Of a stretch of DNA of 64,000 nucleotides, positions 44,877-53,391 are shown piece by piece. The stretch spans positions 186,001-250,000 of the forward strand of contig NZ_BMRT01000010.1 in assembly GCF_014648775.1 (NCBI RefSeq), written 5' to 3'. Source of the stretch: Streptomyces abikoensis (GTDB taxonomy: Bacteria; Actinomycetota; Actinomycetes; Streptomycetales; Streptomycetaceae). The position numbers were made by a program, and so were the translations under genes. The notes under the pieces are model-generated. The model was not told the origin of the DNA. It did no database searches and saw nothing but the letters and a program-made list of their open reading frames with translations. Within the stretch, counting starts at the first letter, position 1. Every line of letters begins with the position of its first letter.

Positions 44877-47800
44877 GTGCCCGGTGACGAGGAGCCCCAG
44901 CCGGAACACCACCGCCTCCGGTTCCACGTGCTCGGCCCCGTACGGGCCGACCGCGACGGGCAGCCGCTGCCACTCGGCTCCCCGCAGGAGCGCGCCACCC
45001 TCGCGATCCTGCTGCTGCGCGACGGCCGCTCCCTCACCGCCCCCGAACTCGTCGACGCCCTCTGGGGCGACGACCCGCCCCACCGCGCCATGGACACCCT
45101 GCGCGCCTACGTCACCCGGCTGCGCGCCGTCCTGGAACCCGGCAGGCCCTTCCGGGGCCGCGCGAAGGTGCTCGTCTCCACCGGCGGCGGCTACGCCGTG
45201 CGGGTGCCGCCCGGAAGCCTGGACGCGACCGTGTTCGAGGAGCACCTCGCGGCCGCCGCCACCGCCCGCGCGAACGGCGACGCCGCCGGGGCGTACGCGC
45301 GGCTGACCGCCGCCCTGGCCCTGTGGGAGGGCACCGCGCTCGCCGGGCTGACCGGCCCGTACGCCGAGCGGGAGCGCGAGCGGCTCACCGAACTGCGCGC
45401 CACCGCCCGCGAGGACCACTACGACTGCGCCCTCGCGCTCGGCCGGCACGCCGAATCGGTGGCCGGGCTGCGCGCCCTGGCCGCCGAACAGCCCCCGCGC
45501 GAGAAGCCGCGCGCCCTGCTGATGCTGGCCCTGCACCGCGCCGGGCGGCAGGCGGAGGCCCTCGCCGTGTTCAGCGAGGCCGAACGCCTGCTCCCCGACG
45601 GGCCCGGGCCCGGGCTCGTCCGGCTGCGCGAGCGGATCCTCGCGGGGGATCCCGCGCTCGCGGCGCCGGCCGTCTCCGGCGCGGGTCCGGCTTCCTCCGA
45701 CGGGTGGGGTTCCGCCGGGGCTCCCCCCGCCCTCGATCTGCTGCCGCCGGAACCCGTCGGCTTCACCGGGCGCGAGACCCTCACCGGCGAGGTGCGCGCC
45801 GCCCTCGCCGAAGGGGACGTCGTCGTCCTCACCGGCCCCGGCGGCACCGGCAAGACCGCGCTGGCCACGCACACCGCCCGCGCCGTCCGCGCCGCCTACC
45901 CCGACGGCCTGCTCCACGTCGATCTGCGCGGCACCGACCCCGAACCCGTCGACACGGGCGCGGCCCTCGCCGGCCTGCTGCACGCGCTCGGCGTCACCGA
46001 CGCCGCCCTGCCCGACGACGTGGAGCGCCGGGCCGCGCTCTACCGCTCCCTGCTCGCCGACCGGCGCGTGCTCGTCGTCCTCGACGACGCCCACGACACC
46101 GCGCAGGCCCGCCTCCTGCAGCCCGGCGTGCCCGGCTGCGCGGCGCTCGTCACCACCCGCTCCCCGGACCTCGTCCTGCCGGGCGCCCGGACGGTCGGCG
46201 TCGACGCCATGGAGGAGAAGGAGGCGCTGGCCATGCTGACGGCGGTCGGCGGCGGCCGCGCCGCCGACTCGGCCGTCGCCGGGGGCGATGCCGCCCGGTC
46301 CGTCGTCGCCGCCTGCGAACGGCTCCCGCTCGCCCTGCGCATCGCCGGCGCGCGCCTCACCACGCCGCCTGCCTGGACCCCGGGCGACCTCGCCGCGCGG
46401 CTGGCGGAGGAGCGGCAGCGGCTCGGCACGCTGCATGCCGACGTCGGTGCCGGTGCTGGTGCCGGTGCCGGTGCCAGCGTCGGCGTCGTTGCCGGTGCCG
46501 GCGCCGTTGCCGGTGCCGGCGTCGTTGCCGGTGCCGGTGCCGTCGTCCTGGAGGCCGCCTGCCGCGTCGCCCACGACGCCCTGGAGCCCGAGGCGGCCCG
46601 CGCGTTCCGGCTGCTGGCCCTTCCCGACGCCGGGCCGCTCGACGCCGCCTCGGCCGCCGCCGTGCTCGACCTCCCGGACGCCGCGCGCGCCGAGGCCGTC
46701 GCCGGGGGGCTGGCCCGGGCCGGGCTGCTGGAGTCGGCCGGCCCGGGGCGGTACGGGCACCACGCGCTGGTGCGGCTGTTCGCGCGGCGGCAGAGCGAAC
46801 GCTTGGACAGCCCGCCCGTCCGCGACGCGGCGCTGCTGCGGCTCCTGGACCACCAACTGGCCACCTCCGTCACCGCGCTCCTGCGCCTCACCCCGGACAG
46901 CCCGCTGCCGCGTCACCTGCTGCACCACCTCGCCACGGCGGGCCGGCCCCTGGCCGACGCCGGCGCCGCCCGCGCCTGGGCGCACGACGCCCACCCGGAC
47001 GTGCTCGCCACCGTCCGGCAGGTCCTGGCGCAGGACGTCCCCGACGCCCTGCGCCCCGCCGTCGACCTGCTGACCGTCTGGGCCGCCCTGACCGCCGGTA
47101 CCGCGCGCCGCCACGACCTGGAGTCGTTCGTCCGGCAGGCGCTGGACCGGGCGCGGGAGCGGGGCGACGACACCGCCGCCGCCCGGACGCTGCGGCTGCC
47201 GGTCGCGCCGTCCCCCGAGGAACTGCGGTCGGCCCTGCGGCTGGCCGAGGAGGTCCACGACCCGCTGACGCCGCTCCTCGCCGGGTTCGAACTCGGCGTC
47301 GTCCTGCTGGAGCTGGACCGGGCCGACGAGGCGCTGCCCCTGCTCGTGCGGGCCGAGGAGGGGCTCGCGAGGGAGGGCGCGGCGGGCGGCGCGGCCGAGG
47401 CGCTGGCCCACGCGGCGCGCGCGTACATCGCGCTGGGGCGGCCGGAGGAGTCCCTGGCGGCCGCCGAGGCGGCGGTCGAGCGCGCGCGGGGGGTGGGCCA
47501 GGGGCGGACCCTCGCGCTGGTGCTCCTCCAGACGGGCCGGGCCCATCTGCGGGCCGACCGGACGTCGGCGGCGGCCGACCGGCTGCGGGAGGCGCTGGCC
47601 GTCGAACCGGAGGGGACGGACCCGCGCCGGGAGGCCCTGGTGTGGGCGTGGCTGGCGCGCTGCCGGCTCGCCCAGCTGCGGCACCGCGAGGCCGTGGCGG
47701 CGGCGGACCGGGCGCTGGCGCTGGAGGCGGGGCCGGGGGACGACCACGTCCGGGGCCTGGCCCTGGCCGCGCGCGGCCGCGCCCAGCTGGCGCTGGGCGA

Positions 47801-47915
47801 ACCGCGGCTGGCGCTGGGGGCGCTGCGGGAGGCGCACGAGGTACTGACGCGACGGGGGGCGGCGGAGGCGGCGGAGGTGGCGGCGCTGCTGAACGAGGAG
47901 TTCGGCGAGGTGTAG
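44877..47915 (+). CDS. AfsR/SARP-family regulator (DNA-binding + BTAD + NB-ARC + TPR)
   Basis: A 1012-residue regulator. Residues ~15-105 are an OmpR-like winged helix (LRFHVLGPVRADRDGQPLPLG ... LVDALWGDDPPHRAMDTLRAYV). Residues ~110-260 are the bacterial activation domain. The NB-ARC ATPase follows, with Walker A GPGGTGKTAL near 320 and LVVLDDAHD for Walker B; from ~680 there are TPR-like helices. This is the layout of large SARP activators such as AfsR. GTG at 44877 preferred, with GAGGAGGGAG 10 bases upstream; ATG 44841 is possible but lies in a hairpin. Residues ~520-560 are a Gly-Ala-Val repeat. It may control the cluster, although it is separated from it by the encapsulin and ECF41 loci; SARP target repeats were not recognised in the cluster promoters. 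Confidence 0.9.
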   Translation: MPGDEEPQPEHHRLRFHVLGPVRADRDGQPLPLGSPQERATLAILLLRDGRSLTAPELVDALWGDDPPHRAMDTLRAYVTRLRAVLEPGRPFRGRAKVLVSTGGGYAVRVPPGSLDATVFEEHLAAAATARANGDAAGAYARLTAALALWEGTALAGLTGPYAERERERLTELRATAREDHYDCALALGRHAESVAGLRALAAEQPPREKPRALLMLALHRAGRQAEALAVFSEAERLLPDGPGPGLVRLRERILAGDPALAAPAVSGAGPASSDGWGSAGAPPALDLLPPEPVGFTGRETLTGEVRAALAEGDVVVLTGPGGTGKTALATHTARAVRAAYPDGLLHVDLRGTDPEPVDTGAALAGLLHALGVTDAALPDDVERRAALYRSLLADRRVLVVLDDAHDTAQARLLQPGVPGCAALVTTRSPDLVLPGARTVGVDAMEEKEALAMLTAVGGGRAADSAVAGGDAARSVVAACERLPLALRIAGARLTTPPAWTPGDLAARLAEERQRLGTLHADVGAGAGAGAGASVGVVAGAGAVAGAGVVAGAGAVVLEAACRVAHDALEPEAARAFRLLALPDAGPLDAASAAAVLDLPDAARAEAVAGGLARAGLLESAGPGRYGHHALVRLFARRQSERLDSPPVRDAALLRLLDHQLATSVTALLRLTPDSPLPRHLLHHLATAGRPLADAGAARAWAHDAHPDVLATVRQVLAQDVPDALRPAVDLLTVWAALTAGTARRHDLESFVRQALDRARERGDDTAAARTLRLPVAPSPEELRSALRLAEEVHDPLTPLLAGFELGVVLLELDRADEALPLLVRAEEGLAREGAAGGAAEALAHAARAYIALGRPEESLAAAEAAVERARGVGQGRTLALVLLQTGRAHLRADRTSAAADRLREALAVEPEGTDPRREALVWAWLARCRLAQLRHREAVAAADRALALEAGPGDDHVRGLALAARGRAQLALGEPRLALGALREAHEVLTRRGAAEAAEVAALLNEEFGEV
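46440..46549 (+). repeat. GGTGCC-type tandem repeat inside the AfsR-like gene
   Basis: About 110 bp made of imperfect 6-, 12- and 18-bp units (GGTGCC, GTTGCCGGTGCC, GGCGTC), encoding a Gly/Ala/Val linker between the ATPase core and the following helical part. In-frame expansion or contraction is expected. Confidence 0.75.
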
Positions 47916-47924
47916 GCCGGTGGT

Positions 47925-48199
47925 GGGTCGGGGGCGGGGTGGGGTGGACGGGCCCTTACGGGGCTGAGCTCTTCGCGGTCCCTGGTATCACGGTGCTGGT
48001 TGCCCCGCCCGTGTCACTAGCGGCGAAGAGCTCCTTACGCCCCTACCAGGGCCCATCCACCCCACCCCGCCCCCTCACGTCACCCCAGCCCCCTAGCGGG
48101 GCGATCCGTGCCGGGCAATCGGGCGGGTGGGTGGGGTAGAACCGCGCCGAAGGCGCGGAAAACCCCCCACCGGGGGCACCCGGAAAGTCGACGGAACCC
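47925..48199. repeat. Dispersed hairpin element, copy 1 (between convergent genes)
   Basis: A 275-bp intergenic segment nearly identical over most of its length to 55205-55497. It holds a large imperfect inverted repeat: GGGGTGGGGTGGACGGGCCC ... GAGCTCTTCGC on the left and GCGAAGAGCTC ... GGGCCCATCCACCCCACCCC on the right. Then come a conserved spacer and a small hairpin CCGCGCC-GAA-GGCGCGG followed by AAAACCCCCCACCGGGGG. It ends 5 bp before the STAS gene stop. It contains no gene; it looks like a mobile or amplified bidirectional terminator. Confidence 0.85.
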
Positions 48200-48203
48200 G
48201 CCG

Positions 48204-48578
48204 TCAGGCGGGCACGCTGCCGACCGCCGTCGGGGGGAACTCCTCGAGCCAGACGAACGCCGCCTCGACCCCGGCGATCCGAACGACCTTCGAAACCATC
48301 GCCCCACCCCGCACAACCCGCAACCGAGCCCCGCACCGCGCCGCGCGGGCGCGAACCCGCAGCAACAGCCGTACACCGCTGGCGTCCAGAAAGGTCACGG
48401 CACGCAGATCGAGCACCAGCTCCCCCCGGCACCGCCCCGCGACGCCCTCCATCCGCTGCCCCAGCGTCTGCTCGGCCAGGATGTCGATCTCACCGACCAG
48501 TTCCATGACCACCGCTCCCCCCGCCACGCGTTCCCGCATGGTGAAGGCGAGCTCGTACACGCCCATGGCGAACCTCAC
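48204..48578 (-). CDS. STAS-domain anti-sigma factor antagonist
   Basis: A 124-residue STAS protein: FTMRERVAGGAVVMELVGEIDILAEQTL, then LVLDLRAVTFLDASGVRLLL, where the Ser in DASG (about residue 67) is the phosphorylation site of SpoIIAA/BldG/RsbV-type antagonists. Such proteins free SigB/F-type sigma factors by binding their anti-sigma kinase, and two such sigma factors are encoded ~1.5 kb away, though no anti-sigma kinase is in the window. Start is GTG 48578 or ATG 48566; both have G-rich sites upstream. No pathway partner is adjacent. Confidence 0.88.
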   Translation of the reverse strand: MRFAMGVYELAFTMRERVAGGAVVMELVGEIDILAEQTLGQRMEGVAGRCRGELVLDLRAVTFLDASGVRLLLRVRARAARCGARLRVVRGGAMVSKVVRIAGVEAAFVWLEEFPPTAVGSVPA

Positions 48579-48706
48579 CGCCCTCCCTCATCGGGCACAT
48601 CGTGTGCCTTTCTGGTGCCCCGGCAGTGGGCCGATTTCACCTCTGAGGCCCAGCCGTGATCCGGCGTGCATCCGGCGTTCGTCCGGCGGTGTCCGGGCCG
48701 GCAGCG

Positions 48707-48812
48707 CGGAAGCCCCGGCCCCGGGCCACGGTGCGCGTCGTGGGCCCGGAGCCGGGGCTTCCGGCGAACGCGGGACGGGGGAAGCGGCATCGGGGGGACA
48801 ACCGCTTCCCCC
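48707..48812. other. Two consecutive strong hairpins in a 573-bp gene-free stretch
   Basis: Hairpin 1: CGGAAGCCCCGGC (48707-48719) with its complement (48751-48763), enclosing a second imperfect stem (GGGCCACG/CGTGGGCCC). Hairpin 2: GGGGGAAGCGG (48777-48787) with CCGCTTCCCCC (48802-48812). They lie between the STAS gene start and the small-protein gene at 49152. They could be a leader structure, a terminator or a small RNA. In the remainder (48813-49151) I see no gene, only a likely promoter region before 49152. Confidence 0.5.
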
Positions 48813-49151
48813 GACGAGGACACGGCCTCCAAGTACGGGCCGCGGTCGGGGGGATTCGCACGGCCCGGACCCCGCAGTGAGGTCGCGTCCCTGGGCCCAC
48901 AGGATTCCTGCCAGATCCGTGGACCACGCGTCCATCCTCCGCCCCGGCTCGGGCGCGGGAGTCTGCCGAAGGACCCGGCTTGCAGGGTCCAAAGTCCTTA
49001 AAGTCCGCGTGAGGGGTGTGAATCCGTCCACACCGCGGCCTCGCGCCCCCAGCGCGACGCGCCATGATTTTCGGCCATTCATTCCCTCGCACGTTTGCGC
49101 GGATAGACTCTCGCGATCAAGGCGGGACCGCAGGGGAGGCAGGGCGTCATC

Positions 49152-49313
49152 GTGCAGACAAAGAAGGTCGTGCTCTGGGGTCTCGGCATCTTCGTGGCGT
49201 ACACGATCATCCACTCCCCCGCCCGGTCGGCGGAGCTCGTCCAGATAGGGTTCCAGGGGATATCGGACGCCGCCATGAACATCGGCGAGTTCATGACCCA
49301 GCTCGTCAGCTGA
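49152..49313 (+). CDS. Small membrane protein (53 aa)
   Basis: GTG-initiated 53-residue protein: VQTKKVVLWGLGIFVAYTII then HSPARSAELVQIGFQGIS and DAAMNIGEFMTQLVS. One hydrophobic segment near the N-terminus (VVLWGLGIFVAYTIIH) suggests a single membrane span with the C-terminal part on either side. Preceded by GGGAGGCAGGG. It is 12 bp upstream of the Dabb gene and the two are probably co-transcribed. I recall similar short proteins of unknown function in Streptomyces; function unknown. Confidence 0.75.
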   Translation: MQTKKVVLWGLGIFVAYTIIHSPARSAELVQIGFQGISDAAMNIGEFMTQLVS

Positions 49314-49325
49314 AAGAAGGCACCC

Positions 49326-49619
49326 GTGATCCGTCATCTCGTCCTGTTCAAGCTCAACGAGGGCGTCGAGCGCGACGACCCGCGCGTCGTCGCCGGTGTG
49401 CAGGCGTTCGAGAAGCTGGACGGCGCCATTCCCGAGCTGCGCTCCTGGGAGTGCGCCTGGAACGTCTCCGACCGGCCGATCGCCTACGACTACGCCATCA
49501 ACTGCTCGGTCAAGGACATGGCCGCGCTCCAGCGGTATCTGGACCACCCCGCCCACCAGGCGGGCGTCGCCCAGTGGCGCGAATTCGCGACCTGGGTGAT
49601 CGCCGACTACCCGTTCTGA
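49326..49619 (+). CDS. Dabb (stress-responsive A/B barrel) domain protein
   Basis: A 97-residue alpha+beta barrel protein. It starts MIRHLVLFKLNEGV, the typical Dabb opening, with a middle AIPELRSWECAWNVSDRPIAYDYAINC and an end LQRYLDHPAHQAGVAQWREFATWVIADYPF. Dabb proteins form dimeric barrels; some are cyclases or monooxygenase-like, most have unknown function. GTG start after GAAAGAAGGCACCC. Ends 12 bp before an intrinsic terminator. Confidence 0.9.
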   Translation: MIRHLVLFKLNEGVERDDPRVVAGVQAFEKLDGAIPELRSWECAWNVSDRPIAYDYAINCSVKDMAALQRYLDHPAHQAGVAQWREFATWVIADYPF

Positions 49620-49631
49620 GAACCCTTCCGG

Positions 49632-49664
49632 CGCCCCTCACCCCCCGGGTGAGGGGCGTTTTTT
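49632..49664 (+). terminator. Intrinsic terminator after the Dabb gene
   Basis: 12-bp perfect stem CGCCCCTCACCC/GGGTGAGGGGCG with a CCC loop, followed by TTTTTT. Confidence 0.9.
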
Positions 49665-49775
49665 GTCGTCAACACGGTGCTATGCGGTGCTTGCACACTA
49701 CGGACATGTCTTGTGATGCTATGACCGCTTTTGCCGGATGAGTTGATCGATTTTGACCGCGAAGGGGTGGTGACC

Positions 49776-50789
49776 GTGCCGGCCCGTACAGCGCCCGAAG
49801 CCCCCCTCCGGCGCGACAAGTCCACCGACGAAACCGACCCCGTCATCGACCGCGTCGCCGATCCCGTCACCACCCCTGTCACCGGCCCCGTCACCGACGC
49901 CGTCGCCGATGCCGACACCGACGGCATCCCCGACGACCTCCCCGACGGCCTTGAGCCCACCGGCCCCGACGGGGACGGCCGGCCCGGCGAGCCCGGCGCC
50001 GTACGCGGCCCCCGCTCGCGGGAGGGCCGGGGCGCCGACGCCCGGGCCCTGACCCAGGTGCTCTTCAAGGAGTTCGTCACCCTGGAGCCCGGCACCCCCG
50101 AGCACGCCCGCGTGCGCGCCGCCCTGATCGAAGCCAACCTCCCCCTCGTGCGGTACGCCGCGGCGCGTTTTCGCAGCCGCAACGAGCCCATGGAGGACGT
50201 GGTCCAGGTCGGCACCATCGGTCTCATCAACGCCATCGACCGCTTCGACCCCGATCGCGGTGTCCAGTTCCCCACGTTCGCGATGCCGACCGTCGTCGGC
50301 GAGATCAAGCGGTACTTCCGCGACAACGTCCGCACCGTGCACGTTCCGCGCCGCCTCCACGAGCTGTGGGTGCAGGTCAACGGCGCCACGGAGGACCTGA
50401 CGGTGCTCCACGGCCGCTCCCCCACCACCGCCGAGATCGCCGACCGGCTGAAGATCGCCGAGGACGAGGTGCTGGCCTGCATCGAGGCCGGCCGTTCGTA
50501 TCACGCCACTTCCCTGGAGGCCGCCCAGGAGGGCGACGGCCTGCCCGGCCTGCTGGACCGACTCGGCTACGAGGACCCCGCGCTGGCCGGGGTCGAACAC
50601 CGTGATCTCGTCCGCCATCTGCTCGTACAGCTTCCTGAGCGGGAACAGCGGATCCTCCTGCTGCGCTACTACAGCAATTTGACGCAGTCGCAGATCAGCG
50701 CGGAGCTGGGGGTGTCACAGATGCATGTGTCCCGGCTACTCTCACGAAGCTTCGCCAGGCTCCGTTCCGCAAATCGAATCGACGCCTAA
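49776..50789 (+). CDS. SigB/SigF-family sigma factor (SigF-like)
   Basis: A 337-residue group 3 sigma factor. The first ~85 residues are a low-complexity tail (TTPVTGPVTDAVADADTDG), then region 2 (LIEANLPLVRYAAARFRSRNEPMEDVVQVGTIGLINAIDRF), region 3 (PTFAMPTVVGEIKRYFRDN) and region 4 (QLPEREQRILLLRYYSNLTQSQISAELGVSQMHVSRLLSR). It controls stress or sporulation genes in this family. GTG at 49776 preferred, with GAAGGGG eight bases upstream; TTG 49731 would add 15 residues. In S. coelicolor sigF and sigN are neighbours, and this gene and the next look like that pair; its C-terminus (RLRSANRIDA) suggests SigF, not certain. Confidence 0.9.
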   Translation: MPARTAPEAPLRRDKSTDETDPVIDRVADPVTTPVTGPVTDAVADADTDGIPDDLPDGLEPTGPDGDGRPGEPGAVRGPRSREGRGADARALTQVLFKEFVTLEPGTPEHARVRAALIEANLPLVRYAAARFRSRNEPMEDVVQVGTIGLINAIDRFDPDRGVQFPTFAMPTVVGEIKRYFRDNVRTVHVPRRLHELWVQVNGATEDLTVLHGRSPTTAEIADRLKIAEDEVLACIEAGRSYHATSLEAAQEGDGLPGLLDRLGYEDPALAGVEHRDLVRHLLVQLPEREQRILLLRYYSNLTQSQISAELGVSQMHVSRLLSRSFARLRSANRIDA

Positions 50790-50978
50790 CCCTCACGGGT
50801 GACCCCTCCCCCGATGTCATGGGGAAGATATATCGACTTGACGCTACAGCGTGTTGCCGACATGTGACATTCTGCTGGAACTGCGTTTGCCACAGCGCAG
50901 CCTCCGGTATTCAGGTGGAGGCTGAACCCCTCGCGCGAGGGTGCCGCTGTGATCCGTCCGCGACCTCAAGGGGGTGGC

Positions 50979-51812
50979 ATGTCCGTAGACCTGGGCAGCG
51001 CGAAGGTGCTCGCCAACGACGCACCGCACGCCGTGCTCGACGACTGTGAAGCCATCGACACCCGCACCCTCTCCCGCTCCCTGTTCCTGCGGCTGGCCGC
51101 GCTCGACCGGGACAGCGTCGAGCGCACCTACGTCCGCGACACCCTCATCGAGCTCAACCTCCCCCTCGTGCGGTACGCCGCGGCCCGCTTCCGCAGCCGC
51201 AACGAGCCCATGGAGGACATCGTCCAGGTCGGCACCATCGGGCTGATCAAGGCGATCGACCGCTTCGACTGCGAACGCGGTGTCGAATTCCCGACGTTCG
51301 CGATGCCCACGGTGGTCGGTGAGATCAAACGCTTCTTCCGGGACACCAGCTGGTCCGTGCGGGTCCCGCGCCGCCTCCAGGAGCTGCGCCTCGCCCTCAC
51401 CAAGGCGAGCGACGAACTCGCCCAGAAGCTCGACCGCTCGCCCACCGTCCCGGAGTTGGCCGTGTGCCTCGGCGTCTCCGAGGAGGACGTCGTCGACGGC
51501 CTGGCCGTGGGCAACGCCTACACGGCGAGCTCGCTGGACTCTCCCTCTCCCGAGGACGACGGCGGCGAGGGCTCCCTGGCCGACCGGCTGGGCTACGAGG
51601 ACACGGCGCTCGAGGGCGTGGAGTACCGCGAGTCACTGAAGCCCCTGCTGGCGAAGCTGCCCCAGCGCGAACGGCAGATCATCATGCTGCGGTTCTTCGC
51701 CAATATGACGCAGTCACAGATCGGCGAGGAGGTCGGCATCTCCCAGATGCACGTCTCCCGGCTGCTGACCCGCACGCTGGCGCAGTTGCGGGAAGGCCTC
51801 ATCGCCGACTGA
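50979..51812 (+). CDS. SigB/SigF-family sigma factor (SigN-like)
   Basis: A 277-residue sigma factor and close paralogue of the preceding gene (RYAAARFRSRNEPMEDIVQ; FPTFAMPTVVGEIKRFFRD; LTQ-type MTQSQIGEEVGISQMHVSRLL). It lacks the long N-terminal tail. ATG at 50979 has AAGGGGGTGG directly upstream; GTG 50949 is less good. The 189-bp gap holds possible own promoters, including GTTT (50885) with GGTAT (50906), similar to SigB-type sites. Probably the SigN-like partner of the tandem pair. Confidence 0.9.
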   Translation: MSVDLGSAKVLANDAPHAVLDDCEAIDTRTLSRSLFLRLAALDRDSVERTYVRDTLIELNLPLVRYAAARFRSRNEPMEDIVQVGTIGLIKAIDRFDCERGVEFPTFAMPTVVGEIKRFFRDTSWSVRVPRRLQELRLALTKASDELAQKLDRSPTVPELAVCLGVSEEDVVDGLAVGNAYTASSLDSPSPEDDGGEGSLADRLGYEDTALEGVEYRESLKPLLAKLPQRERQIIMLRFFANMTQSQIGEEVGISQMHVSRLLTRTLAQLREGLIAD

Positions 51813-51857
51813 CCGGCGGTGTGTACACGCTGACTTCGGGTCAGCGAAACTGGGCCG

Positions 51858-52343
51858 ATGCGACGGAAGACACTCGTCCGCCTCGTCTGCCTGGTCGCGG
51901 TGGGCACGCTCGCCTCGGCGGGCTGCGGCGGCGGCGACCGCGAGGTCCGTGTCGCCACGGGGGCCGCCGGACCCGGCACGACAGGAGCGGCCGATCACCC
52001 CGTGCCGCCCAAGGGCGGCGTGGAGCTCATCCCGCTCCCCGCCCTGACCGTGAACATCCCGCACCGCGAACCCACCGACGAGCGCTGGTGTGAACGCGTC
52101 ACCCTCGCCTTCACCAACACCGGCCCCACGCCGATCGCCTCGGGCACGGTCACCCTGCTCGTCCACATCCTGGGGAAAACCGGCGCCGACCGCGACACGG
52201 TCCCCGTCACCCGCACCCTTCCGGCCCCGATCGCCCCGGGCGGTACGACGCGGGACACCTGGAAGGTATGCGTCGAGGAGGGGCGGGTCCCACCGGGGGC
52301 GCGGATCGAGACGCGCGAGGCCCGGCTCAGCCCGTCCGGCTGA
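51858..52343 (+). CDS. Predicted lipoprotein
   Basis: A 161-residue exported protein: signal peptide MRRKTLVRLVCLVAVGTLASAGC with the lipobox ASAGC (Cys-23), then a Gly-rich linker and a single beta-rich domain (VTLAFTNTGPTPIASGTVTLLVHILG) containing two further Cys (WCERV; WKVCVEE). The domain looks like an Ig-like/beta-sandwich fold seen in actinobacterial lipoproteins of unknown role. It lies 45 bp after the second sigma gene on the same strand, so it may be part of that unit. Confidence 0.8.
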   Translation: MRRKTLVRLVCLVAVGTLASAGCGGGDREVRVATGAAGPGTTGAADHPVPPKGGVELIPLPALTVNIPHREPTDERWCERVTLAFTNTGPTPIASGTVTLLVHILGKTGADRDTVPVTRTLPAPIAPGGTTRDTWKVCVEEGRVPPGARIETREARLSPSG

Positions 52344-52350
52344 CCCCTCT

Positions 52351-52397
52351 CAGCCCCTCCGGCGTTTGAGGAGCGGGGTCCGGGGCGGAGCCCCGGG
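52351..52397. repeat. Common Streptomyces intergenic repeat
   Basis: CAGCCCCTCCGGCGTTTGAG followed by GAGCGGGGTCCGGGGCGGAGCCCCGGG. From memory this string occurs many times in Streptomyces genomes, usually just after genes; the part CCGGGGC-GGA-GCCCCGG is a hairpin. Here it lies between the convergent lipoprotein and small membrane protein genes and may act as terminator. Confidence 0.7.
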
Positions 52398-52427
52398 AAA
52401 CGGTGAAAGGGCGGGACTGGGGCGAAC

Positions 52428-52685
52428 TCAGCCCAGCGCGAGCCAGGCCGCCCCGGCGACGAGCAGGATCGCGACGATCACCCCGATGATCAGCCCGACA
52501 CTCGGCCCCGAAGGCGCCGCCGCCGCCCGTCGCGCCGCCCGGCCACCAACGGGCGCACCCACCCCGGACACCGGGCCCGGCGCCGACGCAGGACCGCCCT
52601 CTTCCGCCACGAACGCTCGGAACATCTGCGTGCTACCCGCGGGGTCGTACTCGCCACCGGGGTTCTGCTGAGGGTTGGCTGCCAT
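52428..52685 (-). CDS. Small single-pass membrane protein (85 aa)
   Basis: 85 residues: polar N-terminus MAANPQQNPGGEYDPAGSTQ, a Pro/Gly/Ala-rich middle, and a C-terminal membrane segment VGLIIGVIVAILLVAGAAWLAL ending the protein, so it is probably tail-anchored with the N-terminus inside. No recognised domain. It is transcribed away from the MarR gene with which it shares a 189-bp upstream region. Confidence 0.7.
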   Translation of the reverse strand: MAANPQQNPGGEYDPAGSTQMFRAFVAEEGGPASAPGPVSGVGAPVGGRAARRAAAAPSGPSVGLIIGVIVAILLVAGAAWLALG

Positions 52686-52802
52686 GGGCGGGACCCTAGC
52701 GAAAGGCCGTGCCGCCGCGCCCGGCGGGCCGCCCCTTTACGCCCTCCCGAAGAACCCTTGGTTCTCCTTTTACCCGATAACCCCCTTTTTCATTTGCCTT
52801 CA

Positions 52803-52837
52803 GCAACCAATCTTCCCTATGGTTGCCCAGAGCAACC
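52803..52837. promoter_or_regulatory. Putative MarR operator (three half-sites)
   Basis: GCAACC (52803), GGTTGC (52821) and GCAACC (52832). The last two form the palindrome GGTTGC-CCAGA-GCAACC, 38 bp upstream of the MarR start codon. The surrounding DNA is AT-rich for this genome, marking a promoter. Confidence 0.7.
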
Positions 52838-52874
52838 TAACCGTCGAGCGAATGGCACCCGGGAGCCGAGGCCC

Positions 52875-53369
52875 ATGGCCGCACAGGAGCAGTACCAGGA
52901 ACTGGCGCGTCAGCTGAGCGCCATCGGCGCGGTGAAGCGCGGGCTGAGCCGCGTCCTGCCGCAGGACTGCTCCCCGGCCACGGCCATCATGCTCACCCTG
53001 CTGAAGCAGCACGGTGAGATGCGGATGAGCCGCCTCGGCGAGCTGCTGTCCATCGACGCCTCCGTGACCAGCCGGCACGTCACCTACGCCGCCGAGCGCG
53101 GCTGGCTCGAACGTCAGCCGGACCCCCTCGACAAGCGGTCCCGGCTGCTGAGCCTCACCGCCAGCGGCGAGGAGCTGCTGGACGAGGTCTCCGCGCGGTA
53201 CACCGACGCGCTCGCCCATGCCCTCCAGGACTGGTCCGACGACGACGTCGGCCACCTCATCGGCCTGATGAAGCGGCTCCGCGACAGCTTCGGCGACTGC
53301 CGTTCGCGGCCGTATCACCACTCGGGCGCCGCGTCCGGCGCCGAATTCACCACCCGTACACCCGTCTGA
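52875..53369 (+). CDS. MarR-family transcriptional regulator
   Basis: A 164-residue winged-helix regulator: LTLLKQHGEMRMSRLGELLSIDASVTSRHVTYAAERGWLERQPDPLDKRSRLLSLTASGEELL, the classic MarR helix-turn-helix and beta-wing with D-x-R in the wing. ATG at 52875 follows GGGAGCCGAGG. It lies 22 bp upstream of an MFS exporter, so it most likely represses this two-gene operon through the palindrome upstream and is released by an exported drug. Confidence 0.92.
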   Translation: MAAQEQYQELARQLSAIGAVKRGLSRVLPQDCSPATAIMLTLLKQHGEMRMSRLGELLSIDASVTSRHVTYAAERGWLERQPDPLDKRSRLLSLTASGEELLDEVSARYTDALAHALQDWSDDDVGHLIGLMKRLRDSFGDCRSRPYHHSGAASGAEFTTRTPV

Positions 53370-53391
53370 CCCCAAGCGAGAAAGGAAGTCC

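Noticed and set aside
48835..48960. Possible tRNA-like sequence on the minus strand (GCGAATCCCCC near 48855, GGAGGATGG near 48938)
   Set aside because: No consistent acceptor stem, anticodon arm or T-loop could be drawn; it resembles a tRNA only in short strings.
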